Shown: positions 43,995 to 53,888, counted from the stretch's first letter. The stretch is DNA of 64,000 nucleotides from CAYFWF01 sp964346815 (GCA_964346815.1 CAYFWF010000060.1:129924-193923); one strand, 5' to 3'. Notes: a model not told the origin generated them from the sequence alone. Program-made: numbers and translations.

Positions 43995-45944
43995 TCAACT
44001 TTTCTGGCTGCTCGCTGTGTCCCGTTTAAAAACAAGAACACCCAGTGGAGGCAGGGTCAGAGAAAGGGAGTATTCTCTTCCATGAAGCGGTTTCGGTCTG
44101 GCAGTAACCCCCCCCATATTGCCCTGACCGCTCCCTCCATATTCCTTCCCATCGCTATTCAATGCTTCCTTCCAGAATCCACCTAATGGGACTCCAATCT
44201 GATAACCCGAACGAACCTCGGGGGTAAAATTACAGACAACGAGGACAGAGTCCTCTTCTGCCTTCGCTTTTCTTATATAACTGATGATGCTCTTTTCCCA
44301 ATCACTGGAATCAATCCACTCAAACCCATCCTGTTCAAAATCAAGTTTATAAAGAGCCGACGTTTCCCTGTAGAATTTGTTGAGATCCTCGACCCACTTC
44401 TGGATACCTCGATGAGGAAAATATTCCAAGAGATGCCAATCGAGACTTTCTTCATGAGTCCACTCCCTCCTCTGCCCGAACTCACCCCCCATAAACAGCA
44501 ATTTTTTTCCTGGGTGAGTATACATGTATCCCAAAAGGAGACGCAGATTGGCAAATTTCTGCCAGTCATCACCTGGCATCTTTGCCAAAAGAGAACCCTT
44601 CCCATACACCACTTCATCATGAGAGAGAGGGAGGATAAAATTTTCGAAAAAAGCATACCATATGCTGAATGTCAATTGATTATGATGATGCTTTCGGTGC
44701 ACAGGATCTCTTGAAATATACTCGAGGGTATCATACATCCAACCCATGTTCCATTTCATACCGAAGCCAAGACCGCCGAGATAAACGGGGCGAGTCACCA
44801 TAGGCCAGACCGTGGATTCCTCAGCCGTTGTCTGAGTATCAGGGAAGAACTCATATACTGCTTCATTCAATCTTTTCAAGAATGCGATGGCTTCGATGTT
44901 CTCGCGTCCACCATACTCATTCGGGATCCACTCGCCATCCTTTCTCGAATAGTCCAAATACAGCATCGAAGCGACTGCATCCAAGCGTATTCCATCGATA
45001 TGATATTTATCCAGCCAGAAGAGCGCATTGCTTATCAGAAAATTCCGCACCTCACTCCTGCCATAGTTGAATATGTAGCTCTTCCAATCCGGATGGAATC
45101 CCTTTCTCGGGTCTTCATGTTCGTAGAGGTGGGTTCCGTCGAAATAGACCAGGCCATGTTCGTCTGAAGGAAAATGAGAGGGCACCCAATCCAGGATGAT
45201 CCCTATTCCGTTCTGATGTAGCTGATCAATCAGATACATGAAATCTTGAGGAGTCCCGTAGCGGCTGGTCGGAGCAAAGTACCCCACGATCTGGTATCCC
45301 CAAGAGCCATAAAAAGGGTGCTCCATCACAGGTAAAAATTCCACGTGTGTGAAATTCATCTTTTTAACATATTCTATGAGATAAGGGGCAATTTCCCTGT
45401 AATTCAGAAATCCTTCTCTCTCTTTCGAGGATCTTCGCCATGATCCCAGATGGACCTCATACACTGAGAGAGGGGCATGGAGACCATTGCATCTCTGCCG
45501 CTCTTTCATCCACTCTCTATCCCCCCAATCATAATCGAGGTCCCAGATGACTGTCGCTGTACGGGGGGAAATTTCCCATAAATATCCCAAGGGGTCTCCT
45601 TTATCTACCTTATATTTGCGATGCTTCGATACGATATTAAATTTATAGAGAGAACCTTTCTCTAATCCGGGGATAAATCCTTCCCATATTCCGGAGCCGT
45701 CCCATCTGACAGCTAATGGATGCTCCCCAGGTTTCCAATCGTTGAAATCGCCGATCACGGATACAGTCTTGGCGTTAGGAGCCCACAATGCGAAATGTGT
45801 TCCTTTACGGCCTTCTATGGTCAGGATGTGCGCCCCAAGCTTTTCATACAGCTTGAAAAAATTCCCTTCCTTAAATAGATGAATATCGTATTCACCGATG
45901 AGGGAGGGCCCATGGATGATATTTCCGGATTTCAATTCGGACAT
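43995..45944 (-). CDS. glgB: 1,4-alpha-glucan branching enzyme
   Basis: About 649 residues, GH13. The N-terminal CBM48 domain has GTHFALWAPNAKTVSVIGDFN. The catalytic barrel has DWVPSHFPSDEHGL, GIRLDAVASMLYLDYSR (nucleophile Asp), TTAEESTVWP (acid Glu) and LPLSHDEVVYGKGSL. A C-terminal beta domain follows (VVCNFTPEVRSGYQIGVP). It introduces alpha-1,6 branches in glycogen. I chose the ATG at 45944: the frame continues upstream into glgA without another Met that fits, and glgA's stop lies at 45997. The ribosome site is poor, so expression may be coupled to glgA. Confidence 0.93.
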   Translation of the reverse strand: MSELKSGNIIHGPSLIGEYDIHLFKEGNFFKLYEKLGAHILTIEGRKGTHFALWAPNAKTVSVIGDFNDWKPGEHPLAVRWDGSGIWEGFIPGLEKGSLYKFNIVSKHRKYKVDKGDPLGYLWEISPRTATVIWDLDYDWGDREWMKERQRCNGLHAPLSVYEVHLGSWRRSSKEREGFLNYREIAPYLIEYVKKMNFTHVEFLPVMEHPFYGSWGYQIVGYFAPTSRYGTPQDFMYLIDQLHQNGIGIILDWVPSHFPSDEHGLVYFDGTHLYEHEDPRKGFHPDWKSYIFNYGRSEVRNFLISNALFWLDKYHIDGIRLDAVASMLYLDYSRKDGEWIPNEYGGRENIEAIAFLKRLNEAVYEFFPDTQTTAEESTVWPMVTRPVYLGGLGFGMKWNMGWMYDTLEYISRDPVHRKHHHNQLTFSIWYAFFENFILPLSHDEVVYGKGSLLAKMPGDDWQKFANLRLLLGYMYTHPGKKLLFMGGEFGQRREWTHEESLDWHLLEYFPHRGIQKWVEDLNKFYRETSALYKLDFEQDGFEWIDSSDWEKSIISYIRKAKAEEDSVLVVCNFTPEVRSGYQIGVPLGGFWKEALNSDGKEYGGSGQGNMGGVTARPKPLHGREYSLSLTLPPLGVLVFKRDTASSQKS

Positions 45945-45996
45945 CGGCTTTGACCAATCATTGTTTTTGGAGGATGCACCGCATTCCCGATAACCT

Positions 45997-47457
45997 TTAA
46001 GTCCGTGCGAGCGCTTTCTTGTAGATCTCCTCATATTTCTGTGCGGATTTCCCCCATGAAAAGTCTTCATTCATAGCATTTGCCATTAGCTTTTTCCAGA
46101 GCAGTTTGTTTTTGTAGATGTATATGGCTCTCTTGACCGCTTTTATCAGCTCAGAAGAAGAGTAGGCCTTAAACTTGAAGCCGTTTCCTTTTTGACCTTC
46201 TGGATCGAATTCCTTAATGGTATCTTCCAACCCGCCTGTGGCCCTGACTACAGGAATGGTTCCGTATTTGAGGCTGTACATCTGATTCAGACCACAGGGC
46301 TCATATTTCGATGGCATGAGAAACATATCCGAACCTGCTTCGATTTTATGAGCGAGCACATTATCAAAGGCGATCTTCACCCCCAGTCGGTCCGGATATT
46401 TTTTCCCGAGAACTGTAAATTGTTTCTCGTACCTCGCATCCCCAGTTCCTAAGATGACCAAATAGAGACCTAATTTCATGAGATGATCCAGGGCTTCGGC
46501 CAGAATGTCGAAACCCTTCTGGTCTGCCAGCCGCGAAATCACTCCGATTATCGGACGTTCGTCAGGTCCATTCAGCTTAAAAATCTCTATCAACTCCTCC
46601 TTGCATTTTTTCTTTCCCGAAAGATCTCTCACGTCGTAATTGGAGGCGATGTGAGGATCTGTCCTGGGATTCCAAGATGTGTAGTCAACACCGTTCAAGA
46701 TCCCATAGATATCCACACTTCTCTCACCCAGCACTCCTTCCATTCCGTATCCATATTCTGGAGTTTGGATTTCTTTCGCATATTTCCCGCTCACGGTGGT
46801 AATTACATCGGAAAACACAATACCGCCTTTCATGAAGTTCATTTTTCCATAGTACTCGAGGCCCCTCATGGAAAACAGTTCCGAGGGCAAGTCGCTGAAC
46901 GCCATGATTTCCCGCGGAAAAACGCCTTGGTAGGCCAGATTATGGATGGTGAAAACAGTACGAGCTTTTTGGAGAGAGGGATTTTGTGCGTACAAGCTCT
47001 TGAAATATGCAGGTATAAGACCAGTTTGCCAGTCATGGCAGTGGATAATATCTGGCTGGAATCCGAGCGAATGAACGAGTTCTAAAACGCTTCTGCTGAA
47101 AAAGATAAATCTTTCAGGATTATCAAAATAATCGCCTTGTGACGTTCCATAGAGGCCGCTCCTGTCAAAAAACTCCTCCCTTTGGATGAAATAAATAGGG
47201 ATATTCTCTCCTGTCTTTGCAGCGAAGACTTGTGTTTCCAGACTTTGCCCTCGAAAAGGAACAGATAAGGATTTTTCTTGTTTCCTCAGATCATGTTTTC
47301 CTTCTTTGACCGACCTGTACAGGGGCATAACGAGGACCATCTCATGTCCCAAAGCTTCCAAGGCTTGAGGTAACGAGCAGGACACATCAGCTAATCCCCC
47401 TGTCTTAGCGAAAGGAGTCACTTCAGAGGAAGCGAACAGTATTTTTAAGTTCTTCAT
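45997..47457 (-). CDS. glgA: Glycogen synthase (ADP-glucose)
   Basis: About 486 residues, GT5. KILFASSEVTPFAKTGGLAD binds ADP-glucose (KxGGL). DIIHCHDWQTGLIPAYF, TIHNLAYQG and DMFLMPSKYEPCGLNQMYSL (donor-site Glu) follow. Extends alpha-1,4-glucan from ADP-glucose made by glgC. Two ATGs compete, 47466 and 47457: GGAGG lies one base before the first and ten before the second, so I prefer 47457. Only 53 bases separate it from glgB, and the paralogous glycosyltransferase is upstream in the same direction. Confidence 0.95.
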   Translation of the reverse strand: MKNLKILFASSEVTPFAKTGGLADVSCSLPQALEALGHEMVLVMPLYRSVKEGKHDLRKQEKSLSVPFRGQSLETQVFAAKTGENIPIYFIQREEFFDRSGLYGTSQGDYFDNPERFIFFSRSVLELVHSLGFQPDIIHCHDWQTGLIPAYFKSLYAQNPSLQKARTVFTIHNLAYQGVFPREIMAFSDLPSELFSMRGLEYYGKMNFMKGGIVFSDVITTVSGKYAKEIQTPEYGYGMEGVLGERSVDIYGILNGVDYTSWNPRTDPHIASNYDVRDLSGKKKCKEELIEIFKLNGPDERPIIGVISRLADQKGFDILAEALDHLMKLGLYLVILGTGDARYEKQFTVLGKKYPDRLGVKIAFDNVLAHKIEAGSDMFLMPSKYEPCGLNQMYSLKYGTIPVVRATGGLEDTIKEFDPEGQKGNGFKFKAYSSSELIKAVKRAIYIYKNKLLWKKLMANAMNEDFSWGKSAQKYEEIYKKALART

Positions 47458-47481
47458 AAATTTCATTCCTCCGGAATCCGG

Positions 47482-48726
47482 CTACTTCTTATCCCAGATT
47501 TTCAAAAGATAGGATTTCGAATCCTCAAATACTTGAGCCTGGTCGTCGATGATGCTCTCGGCTTCCTTTGTCGTCATGTCCTTTGTCCTGTTGATAAAAG
47601 AAGCGACCCGGGCATAATACAGAGGTCGCATAATCTCCACCAGCTTCCCTCTATCCCTTTTCCATCTGTGGAAGGTCGAGGCAAAATCATAGACTATCTT
47701 GGCCCAGTCTTCGGTTGGCATCAAAAAATTTTCAATCTTTCTTCTCTTGGTCAAGGATTGAAGGACCGAATAACTCAGGGGATTGATAATCTTCTCCCAA
47801 AGGGCAGATAAATTTTTAAAGCCTTCTTTGAAATTTTCGATCATTCCGGGTAGATCCACGGCGAAGGGTTTGGGTTCTTCTTGACTGGGAACCCCATATA
47901 TAGGAATGGGTGCACTTCCCCGGATATTTCTCCATACAGCCGCATTGTTTTCCATCAGATCGAATATTGGATAGACAACCTGCCTGAACATCGGTCCCAG
48001 GTTTTCCAACGGATCCTTGACATCATGGACTTTGGTCCCCAGATAAGCCTGGCAGATGGATTGGTTCGCGACAATAGCGGTGGTTGTCATCCAGATGTCG
48101 ATCCCGAATCGAGCGATATCGGTCATCCAAATATCTCGCGCACAGTTGAAATAGAAATCGATCATTTTATTGGAAAGTCCGAAATCGCCGCCAATCGGTT
48201 GACGGACCCTTTTTCCATACAGAGCTCTGGTCAGGTTATAAGCGATGTTATTGGTAATGGTCGCATCATATTTGTACCGGAAATAAACAGGTGCGACAAA
48301 ATCATGGCCGTGGGTCAAAACAGGATCAGCCAGAGATTTCATCCATTCTGGCTTGATGCTCCGGAGGTCAGAGTCGAACAGCAGACAGGCTTTTGCCTCC
48401 AAAAAAGAAGCTGCTTCAAAAATCATGCGCAGAGCGCTGCCCTTCCCCGGTATTCCCCGATAGATGGTAACGATCTTTTCGATGAAAGGATAGACCATCT
48501 TTTCTTTGGCTATCTCTCTGGTGTCATCGGTTGACCCTCCATCGGATATGATGATGAGAGCCCTGAGGTCAGGGTAGTGCTGGGCAATTCCTTCACTCAC
48601 CATATCGATCACATGTTCGATGGTAGAGTCGTTATTGAAACAGGGTATACCGACGACCAAATCGATCCGATCGATCTTTTCCAAGCGCCTATTGGCCCAA
48701 GATCGCAATGCTGTGTGAAATTTCAT
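47482..48726 (-). CDS. GT-A glycosyltransferase, GT78/GT81-like (paralogue 2)
   Basis: A 414-residue glycosyltransferase with LVVGIPCFNNDSTIEHVIDM, then a DxD site in LLFDSDLRSIKPEW, RVRQPIGGDFGLS and ARFGIDIWMTTTAIV. The C-terminus is helical (MTTKEAESIIDDQAQVFEDS), as in paralogue 1 at 13747-14997. Its position at the head of the glgA-glgB run, on the same strand and 15 bases before glgA, suggests it primes or modifies a glucan or makes a glycosylglycerate-type solute. AGGAGCGAGA precedes the ATG. Substrates unproven. Confidence 0.8.
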   Translation of the reverse strand: MKFHTALRSWANRRLEKIDRIDLVVGIPCFNNDSTIEHVIDMVSEGIAQHYPDLRALIIISDGGSTDDTREIAKEKMVYPFIEKIVTIYRGIPGKGSALRMIFEAASFLEAKACLLFDSDLRSIKPEWMKSLADPVLTHGHDFVAPVYFRYKYDATITNNIAYNLTRALYGKRVRQPIGGDFGLSNKMIDFYFNCARDIWMTDIARFGIDIWMTTTAIVANQSICQAYLGTKVHDVKDPLENLGPMFRQVVYPIFDLMENNAAVWRNIRGSAPIPIYGVPSQEEPKPFAVDLPGMIENFKEGFKNLSALWEKIINPLSYSVLQSLTKRRKIENFLMPTEDWAKIVYDFASTFHRWKRDRGKLVEIMRPLYYARVASFINRTKDMTTKEAESIIDDQAQVFEDSKSYLLKIWDKK

Positions 48727-48823
48727 TCTCGCTCCTGAAACATATTTTATTATTCTAGTCCGAAATTTGCTTTATTGCAAAGAACAGAGTATATATGGCC
48801 ATATTGAAGAGGAGGAAATACCG

Positions 48824-49435
48824 ATGGTCATAGAAAAATTTTTCAAGATCTTGAGAAGACACTTCATCACAGGCATGATTGTAATCATCCCTCTATGGGT
48901 AACGATCCTACTCATCAGGGCGGTGGTCAATCTTATCGACGATACTTTTGCATTGGTTCCATCCACACTGCATCCTAAGACTTACATCTCCTTCTTTGGC
49001 ATAGAGATTATCATCGCGTTTGCCCTCATCATCCTGATTGGATTAACCGCCAACAACTATTTCGGAAAAAAATTCCTTACACTCGGAGAACGGCTGCTCG
49101 CGAGGATCCCTGTTATCAAGACAGTATATCAGGGAATAAAACATCTCACCATAGGTATTTTTGGAGAGAAGAGGATGTTTTCAAAAGTGGTCCTGCTGGA
49201 ATTTCCGATAAAGGGTCTGTCTTTCATTGGATTTGTCACTGGAGAGGATTCACAACTGATTCAGACCAGCGAAGGCAAGAAGATGCTGAAGGTTTTCATC
49301 CCGACGACGCCTAATCCCACATCTGGATTCTTCTGTATAGCGGCCGAAGATGAAGTGACATATCTCAAAATTACCGTGGATGAGGCGTTCAAATTGATTA
49401 TTTCTGCTGGATATTCCAATCTTCAGATGGATTGA
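48824..49435 (+). CDS. DUF502 family membrane protein
   Basis: About 203 residues. Two membrane helices (HFITGMIVIIPLWVTILLIR and IEIIIAFALIILIGLTANNYFG) are followed by the DUF502 block IPVIKTVYQGIKHLTIGIFG and a cytoplasmic beta-rich end (VFIPTTPNPTSGFFCIAAED). Family members are found across bacteria and plants (LCV/COV1-like); function unclear. The ATG at 48824 has GAGGAGG eight bases upstream; the longer frame from 48767 lacks any site. Confidence 0.9.
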   Translation: MVIEKFFKILRRHFITGMIVIIPLWVTILLIRAVVNLIDDTFALVPSTLHPKTYISFFGIEIIIAFALIILIGLTANNYFGKKFLTLGERLLARIPVIKTVYQGIKHLTIGIFGEKRMFSKVVLLEFPIKGLSFIGFVTGEDSQLIQTSEGKKMLKVFIPTTPNPTSGFFCIAAEDEVTYLKITVDEAFKLIISAGYSNLQMD

Positions 49436-49473
49436 CTGTGGCAAGAATCCATGAAGACGATTGATTCCCCTTT

Positions 49474-51813
49474 TTAAGGATACGGGTCGTTGGCTAGCCG
49501 GAACATATAATCCGGGTCGATATATGGCTCATCGCTTCGATGCCTATCCATCAGAGCAATTTTTCTCTTCAGAAGCCGGGGAAAATTTTCTCCGTGGATG
49601 AAAGCGGTCTCCACAGAGCCCGAAACGATCAACCATTCTAGCCTTGCCTTCTCCCATATTACGATAAGCTCCCGGCAGTTTTGAATTTCTCTCTCTATCA
49701 TATCAGCCAGCAGTCCTCTGCACTCTCTCCTCTTCTCTGGATCTCGATCATCTAGATATTCATGTACCGCGTATATCCATACAGCCGTATTGCGCAGCGT
49801 CATATAGAGACACTTCAGGGCTTTCATTCGGTAATACTGATCCTCGAAGACTTTCGCCGCCCCTTTATCCCCAGCGTTCACCGCCTGATTCCTTTTCATC
49901 TTGAACAACCCGATCGCGGATTTCAAAGGATCCCAGACATTTTCGTCTATGCGGGCAAAAGCTTCCTGGGCGTATTCCTTCGAGATGAGGTTAAAAAGCA
50001 CATCTTTCGCCAAATCCACTTTGTTAGGATTATGGACGGAGGTGCACATGAACCGCTCATAGTACGCCCTCTCTTTTTCGGCAATTCGACCGATATCCGG
50101 AACCAATGGGCGAACGAAGAGCCTTTGCCAGACAACTCCATAATGGGAATAGATGGAGAGGGGAACGAAGCCGCGAATCGCCTGCTCTACAAACTTCCAA
50201 CCCTTCACCAAGTCGTCGGCATATTTTTCTCCAGCATAACCTAGGGCAATATCAAACACCGTTTTATCGATATCCAAAGACGAGTCCAACTGGAAGCGCC
50301 GGAAGATTTCTTGATTCACTGCAAAGGGAACCTTATCGGATGGTTGGACCCCACCAACATGAGCTAACGTGAGGATTCCAAGCCTCGATGCTGCTCCCAG
50401 CTTTTCGTAAGTCAGCCAAGGGAAAGGGATTCCCAGCAGAGGTTCATGATTGGTATGGGACCCGAAGGAATGATAGAAATAGCTCCGGCTATTTCTCGAG
50501 ACGAGCTCTTCCATCGGAACTTTTTCCTTATCGTGTAGCGTGTTGTGAAAGGCAGACCCAAGAACTTTGATATCTGGATATTTCGGATGGGGATAGTTGG
50601 TTTCCCAGCCCTTGGCCATCAATGAATTCACTTCCACATCGATTCGATCCCCGAGCTGGGGCCAGAGATAGGAATTTTCTCCATAAAAAGATTCCAAACG
50701 CGTGATCACGCGAAAGTCGGGATTTAAACGGGATCCAGCATCACGGAGAAGCCTGAAGAAATGAATGATATTCGTTGCCGCAGCTTTGGCAATTTGCTCA
50801 TCGTCTTTCCACTCCCGAATCAGATAGGCACCTCCATTTCTCCCCCCATAAAGAGACCTGGTGTGTTCGAAACCGGCACCGCTGTCATTGCTCCATATTG
50901 TCAGAAAGCCCAATTCCGGAACCTCGCTCATAAGATTCGTTAAAAGCTCGGCGTAATGCTTCTGAACAACAGGATGAACGATAGAAAGATTGTAACGAGG
51001 CTTAAAGCTTCGGAAGGGATGATCTACCCTTGCACCCCGGATCGTGGGGTATTTTACGAACAAAGATTCTGGGACAGAGCGGGGCTCAAAACAAAGAAGA
51101 CCGGGTACAAGACCGAATCTCAAAGCCAGCCGCGAATTTTCTTTGAGCCTATCGAGATTCGCCCGGAGATACTCCTGAGGGTAGATCCCCTGGTTCAATC
51201 GGCTGGAGACAAACTGGTCGAGGGCAGGACAGTAGGTATAAAAATCTGGATAGAATTCTCCCCTGATTCCCTTTTCAAAAGCAAAGGGAAACGCGAGAGA
51301 ATTAACTTCTATATGGGAAAACCCCAGGCGCGCATATTCTCGGATGTATTTTTCAGGGTCTAAATCCCGTAAGAGACGGGCATACTGAGTGAGGAAGAGA
51401 TCAAAGGTCGATTTTTCGATAGAAAAACTGATAGACCTGACCCATGGCTGTAGATCAGCTATCTCATGTTCAGCCAGGTTCTCAACGAGGAAGGTAAAGG
51501 CAGTGTACAGAAAACAAGGTTTCGAACTCAAAAGCCAAAGGCATTGATTCTCATCTACATCGATCCATACCCAATCTCCTTCAGAAGGCGTTTGGATCTT
51601 GGGGAGAGGCAATGGTTTTCCAATTTGATTGGATGCTACAGCTACATACATCACACCTTTCTCAGATTTGATCTCTGAGTTGTCAACCCTTTTGTAACCG
51701 GTCGCGAGACCACTCCGCCTTCCTATTTCCTCGGCAATTGTCTGCTCAACCGGATATCCGGTTTTCGGCACTCTCACCTGTTTCACTTGCTTCAAAATTT
51801 CACAGACTTTCAT
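49474..51813 (-). CDS. Glycosidase-like protein of unknown family
   Basis: About 779 residues, no clear signal peptide. An N-terminal alpha/beta domain (residues about 15-110, ending AFTFLVENLAEHE) resembles the non-catalytic lead domain of GH20 and GH67 enzymes. A long TIM-barrel-like middle follows (EYARLGFSHIEVNSLAFP, FGLVPGLLCFEP, LGFLTIWSNDSGAGFEH, FRVITRLESFYGEN) with many Asp/Glu and Trp residues suited to a sugar site. The end is helical. The operon contains GH38, a ROK kinase and a Gfo/Idh oxidoreductase, so a cytoplasmic glycan or glycoside role is likely. No named GH family can be assigned by eye. The ATG at 51813 follows AGGAGGAAAGA. Confidence 0.65.
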   Translation of the reverse strand: MKVCEILKQVKQVRVPKTGYPVEQTIAEEIGRRSGLATGYKRVDNSEIKSEKGVMYVAVASNQIGKPLPLPKIQTPSEGDWVWIDVDENQCLWLLSSKPCFLYTAFTFLVENLAEHEIADLQPWVRSISFSIEKSTFDLFLTQYARLLRDLDPEKYIREYARLGFSHIEVNSLAFPFAFEKGIRGEFYPDFYTYCPALDQFVSSRLNQGIYPQEYLRANLDRLKENSRLALRFGLVPGLLCFEPRSVPESLFVKYPTIRGARVDHPFRSFKPRYNLSIVHPVVQKHYAELLTNLMSEVPELGFLTIWSNDSGAGFEHTRSLYGGRNGGAYLIREWKDDEQIAKAAATNIIHFFRLLRDAGSRLNPDFRVITRLESFYGENSYLWPQLGDRIDVEVNSLMAKGWETNYPHPKYPDIKVLGSAFHNTLHDKEKVPMEELVSRNSRSYFYHSFGSHTNHEPLLGIPFPWLTYEKLGAASRLGILTLAHVGGVQPSDKVPFAVNQEIFRRFQLDSSLDIDKTVFDIALGYAGEKYADDLVKGWKFVEQAIRGFVPLSIYSHYGVVWQRLFVRPLVPDIGRIAEKERAYYERFMCTSVHNPNKVDLAKDVLFNLISKEYAQEAFARIDENVWDPLKSAIGLFKMKRNQAVNAGDKGAAKVFEDQYYRMKALKCLYMTLRNTAVWIYAVHEYLDDRDPEKRRECRGLLADMIEREIQNCRELIVIWEKARLEWLIVSGSVETAFIHGENFPRLLKRKIALMDRHRSDEPYIDPDYMFRLANDPYP

Positions 51814-51947
51814 TCTTTCCTCCTGACCGTGATTCATCCCTTCCTACTCAGCCGATCCCGATCTTGAAGACCTGAAATCATTCCTGAGATTCCAACAATT
51901 CATGATAGACTCCACAGATTCTCGGACAACATGGTTCAGAGATCGGA

Positions 51948-52865
51948 TCAGAAATCCATAAATCCTCGTTCCCGGAGAGCAAGATAAGCCGCACCGAACA
52001 CCCCGGCAGAATCTCCTAATTGTGCTTTGATAATGGGGACGTTTCTTCTCGGGACTCCAAAAAAACATCTCTCCATGTAGGGAGGCACTTTCTCATACCA
52101 TAAGGGAATATTCGAAACTCCTCCCCCTAGAATAATGGCTTCCAGATCGAGCGCATTGATGGTATTGGCAAAAAAGACACCCATAATCCTGCAGCTCTCG
52201 TCGAAAAGCCTCTGGGCTTGAGAATCTCCATCGTTATAAAGGCAATAGATTTCTTCAAGATCCAGTCTTTTTCCGGTCAAGTCAAAAAATCTACGGCTCT
52301 GACTCGGTCCGGAAAGATAGGCTTCGACGCATCCCCTTGATCCGCACTCACACGGTCTTCCATTCATATCGATGGAAGTATGGCCGATCTCCCCTGCCCC
52401 TCCTTTAGATCCTCTATACAGTTTGCTGTCCAGTATCAAGCCACATCCAACACCCGTCCCCAGGATGACTGCCATGACATACCGATATTTTCCAACGCAA
52501 CTGGCATAGAATTCGGCTAAAGCCAGGCAATTGGCATCATTTTCTACGATAAGGGGTACATCTAATCGATTCCTCAGTCTCTGGATCAGACCCGGAGCTT
52601 CATATACAGGAGTATGAGGCGCGCCATACAGTCTGTCTTCGGACGAAAAATAAGTTCCTGGTGTCCCCATTCCAACCGCTGTATAAGACCTTCCCCTGCA
52701 GACTTTTTCGATAACGGCCTGGATATTCTGGACCACACGATCATGGCCTTTGTGTGCCTCTGAAAGGATCCTGTGGCGGGCTAGAAGGGTCCTTTCAGAA
52801 TCCAGAAGACAGGCCTCCACTTTTGTTCCTCCAAGATCAAGCCCGACGACATATTCTTCCGCCAT
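51948..52865 (-). CDS. ROK family sugar kinase
   Basis: About 305 residues. The phosphate loop is GLDLGGTKVEACLLD; ILGTGVGCGLI and GEIGHTSIDMNG precede the ROK zinc motif CECGSRGCVEAYLSG; AIILGGGVS is near the end. It phosphorylates a hexose or N-acetylhexosamine with ATP. The start ATG at 52865 overlaps the stop of the UroD-like gene (TGATG) and has AAAGGAAA upstream, so translation is coupled. Likely acts on monosaccharide released by GH38 or the unassigned glycosidase. Confidence 0.92.
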   Translation of the reverse strand: MAEEYVVGLDLGGTKVEACLLDSERTLLARHRILSEAHKGHDRVVQNIQAVIEKVCRGRSYTAVGMGTPGTYFSSEDRLYGAPHTPVYEAPGLIQRLRNRLDVPLIVENDANCLALAEFYASCVGKYRYVMAVILGTGVGCGLILDSKLYRGSKGGAGEIGHTSIDMNGRPCECGSRGCVEAYLSGPSQSRRFFDLTGKRLDLEEIYCLYNDGDSQAQRLFDESCRIMGVFFANTINALDLEAIILGGGVSNIPLWYEKVPPYMERCFFGVPRRNVPIIKAQLGDSAGVFGAAYLALRERGFMDF

Positions 52866-53887
52866 CAGGCTTTCCTTTTTGTGGGACTCAAGGAATTCCA
52901 AGTTTCGAAAACTGTGAAAATGTTCTCTGGTTTTGCCTCGAGGCCGAATTCACATTGAGCAATGACGCCGCCGTCTGCACAAAGGTGATGCCAGACTTCA
53001 TGAACGGCCTGTTGGATTTCCTTACGCGTGCCCCGGGGAAGAAGTGTTTGTCTGTCGATTTCCCCCCAGAAGGTGATTTCCCCACGAAAGCACTCACCGA
53101 GTTCCTTGACCCCCATACAAAATATTTGTGCATTTATGGCAGTCACACCTGCTCCGATTAGGTCAGGAATGATTTCTGTGATGTATCCATCTGAATGCAT
53201 GAAGACGTACTTTCCATAATGCCGGGCGATCTCCGTATATTCTCTGTACATGGGCAGAAATACCCTGCGGAATATACCGGGCGAGGCGATCAAGCCCTTT
53301 TGGGTACCCCAGTCATCCATCAAGGCTATGGCATCCACGTCTGTTCGGGCCCAGATCTCCACTTCCTTAATATAGTGTTGATGGATCCTATCCAGAAGCT
53401 CGAAGATCTCGGGAGGCTGTTCCAAAAGATCAATAAAAGCTTGCTCCATAGTCCGAATGAATTGGAATCTCTCGAACGGCCGCACCACTGATCCCATAAG
53501 AACAAATTGATCGGTTTCCCTACAAAAAGCGTTGACTGATTCCCTGTCGAGACTAAGTGTGGCATCGGGGGATTTGAACCGATACAGATCCTTCCACTCT
53601 TTCACAAGGGGAGTCTGAACAATACCTATAACACCATCAAGAGGATTAGTAAAAATACATCCCCATTCATCGATGTAAAGACCTCTCCGATACCTCTCTC
53701 CTTTTGTTCCCAGAGATTTGGAATATATGGTTGGGGCCATGACTATGTCGTCGGGAAAAATTTCGTGAAGACGCTGAACCTCGTCTGGATAATTTTCTTC
53801 AGCCCAGGGAAGGATACTTTTATGGCGGGGAATCCTCTCCGGCGAGTCGAAGTTCAAAGTTTTCTCGACGAGTCGGCGTGAGTCCAT
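52865..53887 (-). CDS. UroD-fold protein (MtaA/CmuA-like) in a glycan operon
   Basis: About 340 residues of the uroporphyrinogen decarboxylase superfamily. It has NFDSPERIPRHKSILPWAEE (family start), PFERFQFIRTMEQAFIDL, DDWGTQKGLIASP, then VFMHSDGYITEIIPDLIGAG and VIAQCEFGLEAKPEN. The HSDG His and CEFG Cys line up with positions used for zinc in MtaA-type methyltransferases, but the middle Cys of the HxC pair is absent. The heme-pathway residues expected of true UroD are not seen. Such proteins recur beside Gfo/Idh and ROK genes without known function. ATG at 53887 follows AAAAGGAATAAA; the longer 53983 start lies inside the upstream gene. Confidence 0.85.
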   Translation of the reverse strand: MDSRRLVEKTLNFDSPERIPRHKSILPWAEENYPDEVQRLHEIFPDDIVMAPTIYSKSLGTKGERYRRGLYIDEWGCIFTNPLDGVIGIVQTPLVKEWKDLYRFKSPDATLSLDRESVNAFCRETDQFVLMGSVVRPFERFQFIRTMEQAFIDLLEQPPEIFELLDRIHQHYIKEVEIWARTDVDAIALMDDWGTQKGLIASPGIFRRVFLPMYREYTEIARHYGKYVFMHSDGYITEIIPDLIGAGVTAINAQIFCMGVKELGECFRGEITFWGEIDRQTLLPRGTRKEIQQAVHEVWHHLCADGGVIAQCEFGLEAKPENIFTVFETWNSLSPTKRKA

Positions 53888-53888
53888 T

